Positions 1-6,195 of a stretch of 8,057 bases of DNA are shown here, piece after piece. The position numbers and the translations under genes were made by a program. The notes below the pieces were generated by a model that was not told the origin of the DNA, ran no database searches, and saw nothing but the letters and a program-made list of their open reading frames with translations. Every line of letters begins with the position of its first letter. Positions within the stretch are counted from its first letter, which is position 1. Location of the stretch: assembly GCA_044221805.1 (NCBI GenBank), contig JBGAOK010000124.1, positions 1 to 8,057 on the forward strand, read 5' to 3'. Origin of the DNA: Meridianimarinicoccus sp044221805. Its GTDB lineage: Bacteria; Pseudomonadota; Alphaproteobacteria; Rhodobacterales; Rhodobacteraceae.

Positions 1-45
1 AATCCGGCCGCGGCGCTGAAGGCGCAGGACGCGGAAATGGGCTGA
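1..45 (+). CDS. 3' end of an unidentified plus-strand gene (partial)
   Basis: Frame 1 is open from the window edge to a TGA at 43–45 and encodes the tail NPAAALKAQDAEMG. The fragment is too short to identify a family. It is Ala/Glu/Gln-rich like a C-terminal helix, and it converges on olsA with only 22 bases between the two stop codons. The call rests on the open frame, the plausible composition and the tight convergent spacing before olsA. A chance open frame in GC-rich DNA of this length is quite possible. Confidence 0.35.
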   Translation, partial: NPAAALKAQDAEMG

Positions 46-61
46 ACCTTCGGCCCCTGCC

Positions 62-80
62 GGCGGCTCAGGGCGCCGCC
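62..80. terminator. GC hairpin at the convergent junction before olsA's end
   Basis: GGCGGC (62–67) and GCCGCC (75–80) form a perfect 6-bp stem. The 7-base loop contains the olsA stop codon (complement of 68–70). It sits between the end of the plus-strand fragment and the end of olsA. It could act as a bidirectional terminator or an mRNA 3'-end stabiliser. There is no T-run on either side, so intrinsic termination is uncertain. Confidence 0.35.
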
Positions 81-901
81 AGCAAGGGCTCGACCCCGGC
101 GCGGACCATCGCCTCGGACCGTGCGGCAAGGTCCTTGCGCCCGGGAAAATCCGACACCTTCAGCGGCGGGTGATAGATCACCGTCACCCGCCCGTGGCGC
201 GGTGCCGCCAGCACCTTCAGCAGATGCGGCGCGAAATCCATGCCGCCCCACCAGCCATAGAAGCGCGGATCTTGCCCCGCCGGCGCGGTATAGGCCACGC
301 TGACCGGCTGCACCCAGATCTCGTCCTTCAGTTCCGGGTCATAGAAGGCGGCAAACAGCGTCGGCTTGAACGGCAGCACCCGGCGCCCGTCGGTGCTGGT
401 GCCTTCGGGGAAGAACAGCAGCTTGTGCCCCGCCTTCAGCCGGGCGATGAACAGCGCCCGTTGCGCCACCGCCTCGCGCGGGTCGCGGTTGATGAAGACG
501 GTGCCGGTGGCCCGGGCCAGCCAGCCGATCCCGGCCCAGCCGGCGACCTCGGCCTTGGCGACGTAATAGATCCGCTTGCGCGCGTTCAGCGCGAAGATGT
601 CCAGCCACGACCCGTGGTTGGCCACCACCGCGCCATGGCTGCGCATGGGCACGCCGGTCGACACGAAACCCATGCCGATGATCCGGAAGGCGCTGCGGCA
701 GACGAACTGGGTGATCCAGGGCGTGACCGGCCGGCGCAGGCCGCAGAGCGGCAACTCGAGCAGCCGGAGCAGCAGCAGAAGCCCCAGCCCGCCGAAGGTG
801 ACAAGGCCCAGCAGAGTGCCTTTCACCGCGATGCGGATCCGGCCCGGAAGCGTCAGCGGCGGCATCGCCGGGGGCGCCTCGCCCTGCCAGGTCGCGCTCA
901 C
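68..901 (-). CDS. olsA: lyso-ornithine lipid O-acyltransferase (PlsC-type), OlsA
   Basis: This is a 277-residue 1-acyl-glycerol-3-phosphate-acyltransferase-like protein. In the ornithine-lipid pathway OlsA esterifies the 3-hydroxyl of lyso-ornithine lipid with a fatty acid from acyl-ACP at the inner membrane, making a phosphorus-free membrane lipid. A hydrophobic, Leu-rich segment lies at about residues 28–50. The PlsC HX4D motif is NHGSWLD (residues 95–101), and the acceptor-binding motif FFPEGTSTDG is at 163–172. GTG at 901–899 is chosen as start because it overlaps the olsB stop in a GTGA tetranucleotide, which implies translational coupling. An ATG 12 codons downstream (865) is the alternative. 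The preceding gene encodes the OlsB-type N-acyltransferase, which supports OlsA over a generic PlsC; some PlsC homologues in Rhodobacter serve both lipid types. The frame is intact, unlike that of its partner. Confidence 0.85.
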   Translation of the reverse strand: MSATWQGEAPPAMPPLTLPGRIRIAVKGTLLGLVTFGGLGLLLLLRLLELPLCGLRRPVTPWITQFVCRSAFRIIGMGFVSTGVPMRSHGAVVANHGSWLDIFALNARKRIYYVAKAEVAGWAGIGWLARATGTVFINRDPREAVAQRALFIARLKAGHKLLFFPEGTSTDGRRVLPFKPTLFAAFYDPELKDEIWVQPVSVAYTAPAGQDPRFYGWWGGMDFAPHLLKVLAAPRHGRVTVIYHPPLKVSDFPGRKDLAARSEAMVRAGVEPLLAAP

Positions 902-1663
902 GCCTCGATCCCCCGGGTGTAGATCGCCCGCTGGCGGGCATTCAGCCGCGCCATGTCCAGCACCAGGCAGACATCGATGGTGTTGAAGGCATGGTCGACA
1001 AAGCCGCCCTCGCCGATGAAGCCGCCCAGCCGCAGATAGGCCTTGATCAGCGCCGGCACCGCCTTCATCGCCGCCACCTTGTCGATGGCGGATTCGGGCC
1101 GCAGGTTCAGATCCAGGTAATGCTCGGGCAGCGCCCGCACACGCAGGTCCGGGGGCGCCATGTGCCGGTGGTGCAGCAGCGCCAGCGGCGCCGCCAGATC
1201 GTCCACATCGGTGCCGTGGAAACTGGCGACGCCGAACAGGATCTCGATCCCGTGGCTCAGCGCGGTAGTCGGCTAACCTGTTCAGGTGAAACATCGCCAC
1301 GCCGCGCTCGGCCCTGAGGCAGGACCGCCCCAGTTCCAGCAGCTTCCGTCCGCTGTCCAGCAGCGGGGTGAGGTCGTACTCGCCCGCGGTGTAGAATCCC
1401 CCTGCCGCCGCGCGCGTTCGCCCGGAAGCAGGCGGTAGACGCCGACGATGGTCGATGCCGCCATCGTCGCGCGCCGGATCGACGAGGATCATGTGGTCGT
1501 AGAAAGGGTCATGGGCGTCACGTTCCAGCCGGCTGCGTTGGTCCACCAGCGCCGTCGCCGCCCAGTTCCTCGACGAAGACCCGGTAGCGCAGGCGCTGCG
1601 CTCCCAGGAGATCGCGTTCGTCCAGCCAGCCTGACCTTCGAAGGGTCTGTCGGGAGCCTGCAT
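898..1663 (-). pseudogene. olsB: ornithine-acyl-ACP N-acyltransferase OlsB, frame-disrupted
   Basis: OlsB transfers a 3-hydroxyacyl group from acyl-ACP to the alpha-amino group of ornithine, the first step of ornithine-lipid synthesis. No single frame encodes it here, but family-like pieces follow in order across all three frames: MQAPDRPFE from ATG 1663, then VRLAG, DERDLLGAQRLRYRVFVEE, LERDAHDPFYDHMILVD, IVGVYRLLPGERAR, FYTAGEYDLTPLLDSGRK and SGRKLLELGRSC, and from about 1266 to the TGA at 898 an intact part with ILFGVASFHGTDVDDLAAP and LALLHHRHMAPP. Frame changes fall near 1636, 1622, 1550, 1455, 1405 and 1266. Five need removal of one extra base and one needs an added base, giving about 253 residues, a normal family length. 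The conserved peptides argue for sequence error or very recent decay. Its stop overlaps the olsA GTG start. The identity is firm; whether the gene is really broken is not. Confidence 0.8.
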
Positions 1664-1726
1664 CAGCGCCCCGGTCTACGCTGACTTTCCCGGCGTCATA
1701 GGAACCGGGTTGCGGAAATGCAAGCT

Positions 1727-1759
1727 GTGGTCGACGTCGCACACGCGGCGGTTGACCAC
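1727..1759. promoter_or_regulatory. inverted repeat upstream of olsB (operator or hairpin candidate)
   Basis: GTGGTCGAC (1727–1735) and GTTGACCAC (1751–1759) are inverted copies matching at 8 of 9 positions, separated by 15 bases. They lie in the 131-base non-coding spacer between the olsB start and the end of the DUF3553 gene. The arms are centred 24 bp apart, which suits a dimeric regulator on two helical turns. As RNA the mismatch becomes a G–U pair, so a stem in the olsB leader is also possible. No regulator is identified. Confidence 0.3.
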
Positions 1760-1760
1760 T

Positions 1761-1776
1761 TTACGCTTCGTTTAAC
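1761..1776. promoter_or_regulatory. CtrA-like site upstream of olsB
   Basis: TTAC-N7-TTAAC matches the alphaproteobacterial CtrA consensus TTAA-N7-TTAAC at 8 of 9 defined positions. It lies about 100 bases upstream of the olsB ATG, in one of the few AT-rich patches of the window. CtrA is the final target of the CckA–ChpT phosphorelay, and chpT is about 250 bases away. The match is by eye, and the spacer lies inside a stretch of doubtful sequence quality, so a chance match is possible. Confidence 0.3.
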
Positions 1777-1794
1777 TCTTGATCTGCATTAGGT

Positions 1795-1995
1795 TCATTC
1801 AAATGAATCTATCTCGAGTTGAACAACCTGCGCATCGATCACCACCTTACCGGCATGCTGAAAATTCACGGTGATTTTCCCCCCGGCATTGGACTGGACC
1901 TGTCCCAGCCCCCAGTCGGGGCAGGCCGGGTTCCGGACCAGCATCCCCGGTTCCAGCAACGGAAGATCATCTGCACCTCCTGACGCCAGCAGCAA
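1795..1995 (-). CDS. DUF3553 domain small protein
   Basis: This is a small protein of unknown function; at most 66 codons are open. The recognisable DUF3553 core is PGMLVRNPACPDWGLGQVQS followed by NFQHAGKVVID, a short beta-rich module resembling the small domain found near UvrD/PcrA-type helicase ends. The start is problematic. A strong AGGAGGT (complement of 1975–1981) lies 5 bases before an ATG at 1970, but that ATG is out of frame with the DUF3553 core. In frame the only starts are TTG at 1995, ahead of that Shine–Dalgarno, or an internal ATG at 1944. One missing base between 1970 and about 1960 would join the good start to LPLLEPGML. Because olsB and chpT on either side have similar shifts, that is the likely reading, with the true start at 1970. 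The gene is divergent from chpT, with under 60 bases between the two starts. Confidence 0.7.
   Translation of the reverse strand: MLLASGGADDLPLLEPGMLVRNPACPDWGLGQVQSNAGGKITVNFQHAGKVVIDAQVVQLEIDSFE
1968..1981 (-). promoter_or_regulatory. strong Shine–Dalgarno and ATG for the DUF3553 gene, out of frame
   Basis: Reading the minus strand, AGGAGGT is followed after a short spacer by ATG at 1970–1968. This is the best initiation signal near the gene, yet the ATG enters a frame that does not encode the DUF3553 core. It decides that the start is probably 1970 and that one base is missing from the sequence just downstream. Confidence 0.5.
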
Positions 1996-2023
1996 CCGGC
2001 CGCAGCCTCAGCAGGACCCCGGC

Positions 2024-2612
2024 ATGAACGTGCGATCCAGCGATCTCGTTGCCCTGATCGGAAGCCGAATCTGTCACGACCTTATCAGCCCGATCGGGGC
2101 CATCGGCAACGGCATCGAACTGATCGGCCTGTCCGGCGCCGGGGCCGGCCCGGAGATGGCGCTGATCTCCGAAAGCGTGACCAATGCCCAGGCGCGGATC
2201 CGGTTCTACTATCGCGTCGCCTTCGGCGCCGGAAAGGCCAGAACGTCACCGGGGCCGAGGCGGCCGAGATCCTGCGCGACGTCTACGGCGCCGGCCGCCT
2301 TCGGGGTGAATGGGAACCCCGCGGCGAGGTGCGCCGGCCCGAGGCGAAGCTGCTCTTCCTGCTGATCCAGTGCCTGGAAAGCGCGATGCCGCAAGGCGGG
2401 CGGATCACCGTCAGTCATGACGGCGCTGTGCTGGGCGGTTCCGGGGGATCGCCGCTCGCCTGCGCATCGTGCCGGAATCTGGACCTGCTGCGCAACGAGG
2501 CCTGGGCAGAGGTCACGCCCGACACGATCCAGTTCGCGCTGGCGCCGATCCAGGCCCCGGATCTGCGCCCGCATGATCGGCATCGGTTCAGACCGAGATC
2601 GCATCGTTCTGA
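2024..2612 (+). pseudogene. chpT: ChpT-type histidine phosphotransferase, frame-disrupted
   Basis: ChpT carries phosphate from the hybrid kinase CckA to CtrA (and CpdR) in the alphaproteobacterial cell-cycle relay; in Rhodobacter relatives this relay controls motility and gene-transfer-agent release. From ATG 2024 the first 70 residues are clean and include the phospho-acceptor region RICHDLISPIGAIGNGIEL (His18). The rest continues in other frames: EAAEILRDVYGAGRLRGEW and KLLFLLIQCLESAMPQGGRI, then WAVPGD, IAARLRIVPE, LLRNEAWAEVTPDTIQFALA, ARMIGIG and VQTEIASF before a TGA at 2610–2612. Changes fall near 2235, 2430, 2448, 2477, 2567 and 2588. One needs an added base and five need removal of one, giving about 194 residues, normal for the family. 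An AGGA about 9 bases upstream supports the start. Its end is 14 bases from the corrected proA stop. Sequence error seems likelier than true loss. Confidence 0.75.
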
Positions 2613-2620
2613 CCGGGACG

Positions 2621-2636
2621 CCGGGCTCAGGCCCGG
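2621..2636. terminator. hairpin between convergent chpT and proA
   Basis: CCGGGC (2621–2626) and GCCCGG (2631–2636) form a perfect 6-bp stem with loop TCAG. The corrected proA stop codon (complement of 2627–2629) lies in the loop. It follows the chpT TGA by 8 bases, so it may serve both genes. There is no T-tract, so it may stabilise mRNA ends rather than terminate by itself. Confidence 0.45.
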
Positions 2637-3893
2637 ATCGCGCCGTTGCCGTCGACCAGATACTTGAAGCTGGTCAGCTGCTCGGCGCCCGACCGGGCCG
2701 CGGGCATGCATCTTGCCGGTGGCGATGCCGATCTCGGCGCCCATGCCGAACTCGCCGCCGTCGGCGAACTGGGTCGAGGCATTGTGCATCAGGATCGCGC
2801 TGTCGATCCGGGCGAAGAACTCGGCCACCGCGCCGTCGTCCTCGGTCAGGATGCAGTCGGTGTGGTTCGAGCCATAGCGGCGGATATGGTCGATCGCGCC
2901 CTCCACCCCGTCGACGATCCGCGCCGCGACGATCAGGTCCAGGAACTCGTGGCCGAAATCCGTCTCGGTCGCGGGCACAGTGCCGGGCACCGACAGCAGG
3001 TCGCCCTCGGCCCGGACCTCGACCCCGGCTGCCACCAGATCGGCCAGGAACGGCGCGCCATCGGCCTCGAAATAGGCCCGGTCCACCAGCAGGCATTCCA
3101 CCGCGCCGCAGATCCCCGGCCGGCGGGTCTTGGCGTTCAGGATCACCCGGCGCGCCATCGCGGTGTCGGCGGCCTTGTCGATATAGATGTGGCAGATGCC
3201 TTCCAGATGCGCGAAGACCGGCACCCGCGCCTCGCGCTGGACGAGTCCGACCAGCCCCTTGCCGCCGCGGGGCACGATCACGTCGATCGCCTGCGTCATC
3301 GCCAGCATCTCGCTGACCGCGGCGCGGTCCCGGGTCGGCACCAGCTGGATCGCGTCGGCAGGCAGGCCCGCGGCCACCAGCCCCTCGACCATGCAGGCAT
3401 GGAGCGCGCCCGAGGAATGGAAGCTCTCCGACCCGCCGCGCAGGATCACCGCATTCCCCGCCTTCAGGCAGAGCGCGCCGGCATCCACCGTGACGTTGGG
3501 CCGGCTTTCATAGATCACGCCGACCACGCCCAGCGGCGTCCTGACCCGGCGGATGTGCAGCCCGTTCGGCCGGTCCCATTCGGCGATCACCTCGCCAACC
3601 GGATCGGCCTGCGCCGCCACCGCCCGCAGGCCGGCGACGATCCCGGCGATGCGCGCGGGGGTCAGTTCCAGCCGGTCCAGCATCGCCGCCGACAGGCCCT
3701 TGTCGCGGCCATACGCCATGTCTCGCCCATTGGCCGCGAGGATCGCCGGCACGCCCGCCTCGATCCGCCCGGCCGCCGCTTCCAGCGCCCGGGTCTTGGT
3801 CGCCGCATCGGCCACCGCCAGCTCGGCCGCCGCGGCCCGTGCCCGGGCGCCGATCTCGGCCATCACGGCGGGAATGTCGTTCAGATCCTTCAT
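2627..3893 (-). CDS. proA: gamma-glutamyl phosphate reductase ProA (frameshift near C-terminus)
   Basis: ProA reduces gamma-glutamyl phosphate with NADPH to glutamate-5-semialdehyde, the second step of proline synthesis in the cytosol. Family signatures include YESRPNVTVDAGALCLKAGN (residues 129–148), LRGGSESFHSS (151–161), KTRRPGICGAVE (255–266) with catalytic Cys262, HEFLDLIVA (315–323), RYGSNHTDCI (339–348) and GEFGMGAEIGIATGKMHARG (380–399). The start MKDLNDIPAVM at 3893 fits the family N-terminus and follows a purine-rich GGGGAAGGGG. A GTG at 3932 overlapping the proB stop (GTGA) would add 13 residues. After VG (residue 402) an extra base in the C-run 2688–2690 (minus-strand GGG for expected GG) throws the frame. 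Removing it restores AEQLTSFKYLVDGNGAIRA and TGA at 2629–2627, giving a normal 421 residues. Uncorrected, the frame runs on antisense through chpT to 2415. Confidence 0.9.
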
Positions 3894-3928
3894 CGCCAGC
3901 CCCTTCCCCGGTTCCATCTGCGCGGCCG

Positions 3929-5074
3929 TCACAGCACCATGTCGTCGCGGTGGACCAGCGCCGCCCGGCCCGGATTGCCCAGCAGCGCCTCGATCTCGCG
4001 GCTCTGCCGGCCGCGGATCAGCCGCGCCTCCTCGCCGGTATAGCGCGCGAGGCCCTTGCCCAGAACCTGCCCGTCGCCATCGACGATCGCCACCGGATCG
4101 CCGCGCCCGAAATTCCCCGTGACCGCGGTCACGCCCGCGGGCAGCAGCGACTTGCCCTGCGCCAGCGCCGCCGCCGCACCGGCATCGACCACCACGATCC
4201 CGCGCGGCTTCATCCCGGCGATCCAGCGCTTGCGCGCCGCCTGCGGGTCGGTCTCGGCCAGGAACCAGGTGCAGGGCGCGCCGTTCTCCAGCGCCGTCAG
4301 CGGCCGATCGCCGGCCCCCTTCGAGATCACCATGGCGCAGCCCGCCGCGGTGGCCATCTTCGCCGCCATCAGCTTGGTGATCATCCCCCCGCGCGACAGC
4401 CCCGACACGCCCTCGCCGGCCATCGCTTCGATCTCCGGCGTGATCGCGGTGACCACGTCGAACCGCCGCGCCGCCGGGTCGAGGTTCGGGTTCGCGGTGT
4501 AAAGCCCGTCCACGTCGCTCAGCAGCGCCAGCTGGTCCGCGCCCACCGTCGCCGCCACCTGCGCCGCCAGCCGGTCGTTGTCGCCGAAGCGGATCTCGTC
4601 CGTGGCGATGGTGTCGTTCTCGTTCACGATCGGCACCACGCCGAAGCCCAGAATCTGGTTCAGCGTCGCCCGGCTGTTCAGATAGCGGCGGCGGTCGGCG
4701 CTGTCCTCCAGCGTCACCAGCACCTGCCCGGTGATGATCCCGTGCGGCCGGAGCGCCAGCTCATAGGCCCGCGCCAGCCGGATCTGCCCGACCGCCGCGG
4801 CGGCCTGGGACTGTTCCAGGGCCAAGGGTCCGTCGGGCAGGCCCAGCACCCGCCGCCCCAGCGCGATCGACCCTGACGAGACCACGATCACGTCAACGCC
4901 GCGGGCGCGGATCGCGGCCACATCCCGGGCCAGCCCGTCCAGCCAGGCCTCCCGCAGGCCTCTGTCGCGGTCGACCAGCAGGGCCGAGCCGATCTTGACC
5001 ACCAGCCGCCGCGCCTCGCCCAGGGCGGGGCGCACGGCGTGCGCGGTCAGGTCTGCCCCGCTCACGGCTGCCAT
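3929..5074 (-). CDS. proB: glutamate 5-kinase ProB (with PUA domain)
   Basis: ProB phosphorylates L-glutamate with ATP to gamma-glutamyl phosphate, the committed and normally proline-inhibited step of proline synthesis; the labile product is passed to ProA. The 381-residue frame has an amino-acid-kinase domain: VVKIGS (25–30, substrate-binding Lys27), SSGSIALG (66–73), VNENDTIA (150–157), FGDNDRLAAQVA (163–174), LLSDVDGLYTANP (184–196) and RGGMITK (228–234). A C-terminal PUA-like segment follows at about 290–365, so this is the long two-domain form. ATG 5074 is preceded by GGAG with an 8-base spacer and overlaps the obgE end by 13 bases. A GTG at 5065 forming GTGA with the obgE stop is an alternative. 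Its stop abuts the proA start region, so obgE–proB–proA is very likely one transcription unit. Confidence 0.93.
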   Translation of the reverse strand: MAAVSGADLTAHAVRPALGEARRLVVKIGSALLVDRDRGLREAWLDGLARDVAAIRARGVDVIVVSSGSIALGRRVLGLPDGPLALEQSQAAAAVGQIRLARAYELALRPHGIITGQVLVTLEDSADRRRYLNSRATLNQILGFGVVPIVNENDTIATDEIRFGDNDRLAAQVAATVGADQLALLSDVDGLYTANPNLDPAARRFDVVTAITPEIEAMAGEGVSGLSRGGMITKLMAAKMATAAGCAMVISKGAGDRPLTALENGAPCTWFLAETDPQAARKRWIAGMKPRGIVVVDAGAAAALAQGKSLLPAGVTAVTGNFGRGDPVAIVDGDGQVLGKGLARYTGEEARLIRGRQSREIEALLGNPGRAALVHRDDMVL

Positions 5075-6099
5075 CGGTTCTTCTCCGCCTCCTCGCGGCG
5101 GTGGCGCAGCCGGTCGTCGTCGATCTCGGCCCTCAGCGCGCGCAGGATGATTGTCAGCCCCTCACCGCTGACCCCCGAGACCAGGAACACCCGGCCGCCC
5201 GAGGCTTCCTCGAGCGCCGCCTTCGCCTCGGCCAGCACCTCGGGCTCCAGCGCGTCGATCTTGCTCAGGGCGGTGATCCGCGGCTTCTCGGCCAGCCCCT
5301 CGCCATAGGCCTCCAGCTCGTCGATGATGGTGGCGTAATCCTCGGCGATGCTGTCCGAGGTGCCGTCCACCAGATGCAGCAGCACCGCACAGCGCTCGAT
5401 ATGGCCGAGAAACCGGTCGCCCAGCCCATGGCCCTCATGGGCGCCCTCGATCAGGCCGGGAATGTCGGCCAGCACGAATTCGACCCCGTCGACGCCGACC
5501 ACGCCCAGGTTCGGGTGCAGCGTGGTGAAGGGATAATCCGCGATCTTCGGCCGCGCATTCGAGGTCGCCGCCAGGAAGGTCGACTTGCCGGCATTGGGCA
5601 GCCCCACCAGACCCGCATCGGCGATCAGCTTCAGGCGCAGCCAGATGGTGCGCTCGACCCCCGGCTGGCCGGGGTTGGCCCGGTGCGGCGCCTGGTTGGT
5701 GGCGCTCTTGAACTGCAGGTTGCCCCAGCCGCCATTGCCGCCCTTGGCCAGCACCACGCGCTGACCCAGCCGGGTCATGTCGGCGATCACCGTCTCCTCG
5801 TCCTCGTCGAGGATCTCGGTGCCCACCGGCACCCGCAGAAGAATGTCCTCGCCATCCTTGCCGGTGCGCTGGCGACCCATGCCGCCCTGCCCGTTCTGGG
5901 CAAAGAAATGCTGCTGATAGCGGAAGTCGATCAGCGTGTTCAGGCCTTCGACCGCCTCGATCACCACATCGCCGCCGCGGCCGCCATCGCCGCCGTCGGG
6001 GCCGCCGAATTCGACGAACTTCTCGCGCCGGAAACTGACCGCGCCGTTCCCGCCGCTGCCCGAGCGGACATAGACCTTCGCAAGATCGAGGAATTTCAT
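5062..6099 (-). CDS. obgE: Obg-family GTPase ObgE/CgtA
   Basis: ObgE is an essential GTPase acting in 50S ribosomal subunit maturation and in stress and cell-cycle control. The 345-residue protein starts with the Gly-rich OBG fold (MKFLDLAKVYVRSGSGGNGA; GGPDGGDGGRGGDV at 32–45; GGNGGWGNLQFKSATNQAP at 120–138). The G domain follows: G1 GLPNAGKS (166–173), switch I/G2 PFTTLHPNLG (190–199), G3 DIPGLIEGAHEG (212–223), G4 SKID (279–282, where NKID is common) and G5 SGVSGEG (308–314). It ends shortly after the G domain (EEAEKNRWQP), without a long C-terminal extension. The start ATG 6099 gives the canonical N-terminus; upstream open codons lack similarity to the family. The ribosome binding site is weak (AGGG about 10 bases upstream). 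The gene sits beyond rplU–rpmA, the usual Obg neighbourhood, and overlaps proB. Confidence 0.95.
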   Translation of the reverse strand: MKFLDLAKVYVRSGSGGNGAVSFRREKFVEFGGPDGGDGGRGGDVVIEAVEGLNTLIDFRYQQHFFAQNGQGGMGRQRTGKDGEDILLRVPVGTEILDEDEETVIADMTRLGQRVVLAKGGNGGWGNLQFKSATNQAPHRANPGQPGVERTIWLRLKLIADAGLVGLPNAGKSTFLAATSNARPKIADYPFTTLHPNLGVVGVDGVEFVLADIPGLIEGAHEGHGLGDRFLGHIERCAVLLHLVDGTSDSIAEDYATIIDELEAYGEGLAEKPRITALSKIDALEPEVLAEAKAALEEASGGRVFLVSGVSGEGLTIILRALRAEIDDDRLRHRREEAEKNRWQP

Positions 6100-6129
6100 C
6101 GGACGCACGCCCTGGACAATTGAACGCCC

Positions 6130-6158
6130 CCGATACTGCCAAACGCACCACCACTCAA
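6130..6158 (-). promoter_or_regulatory. candidate sigma-70 promoter for obgE–proB–proA
   Basis: On the minus strand TTGAGT (complement of 6153–6158), a 17-base spacer and TATCGG (complement of 6130–6135) resemble a housekeeping promoter about 30 bases upstream of the obgE ATG. The -35 is good at its TTGA part. The -10 matches only at TAT, as is common in Rhodobacter-like genomes. It would separate obgE expression from the upstream GNAT gene. Confidence 0.3.
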
Positions 6159-6195
6159 GGCCGCACGCGCGCCCGGGGACAGCCTGCGCCCCGGC

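Noticed and set aside
68..1663. A single 531-codon minus-strand frame suggesting an OlsB–OlsA fusion
   Set aside because: Only pieces of OlsB are in that frame, its middle is non-protein-like, and the rest of OlsB lies in the other frames; it results from the frame breaks, not from a fusion.
1664..1726. Short ATG-initiated frames upstream of olsB as a possible leader peptide
   Set aside because: The ATG near 1703 reaches a stop within a few codons and has no convincing Shine–Dalgarno; the stretch is also within the doubtful-sequence block.
2415..2690. C-terminal extension of ProA by about 90 residues
   Set aside because: It follows one extra base in a GGG run and replaces the conserved ProA ending, which is present in the next frame with a stop at 2627.
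2646..4043. Long plus-strand open frame antisense to proA and proB
   Set aside because: Arg/His/Pro-rich composition typical of the complementary strand of GC-rich genes, no family resemblance, and it is opposite clear ProA and ProB coding sequence.
3839..4876. Plus-strand open frame of 345 codons antisense to proB
   Set aside because: Low-complexity Arg/His/Gln translation caused by GC-biased codon positions of proB; no initiation signal or recognisable motif.
5101..6123. Plus-strand open frame of 340 codons antisense to obgE
   Set aside because: Mirror of the obgE codon bias; obgE carries every GTPase motif on the minus strand.
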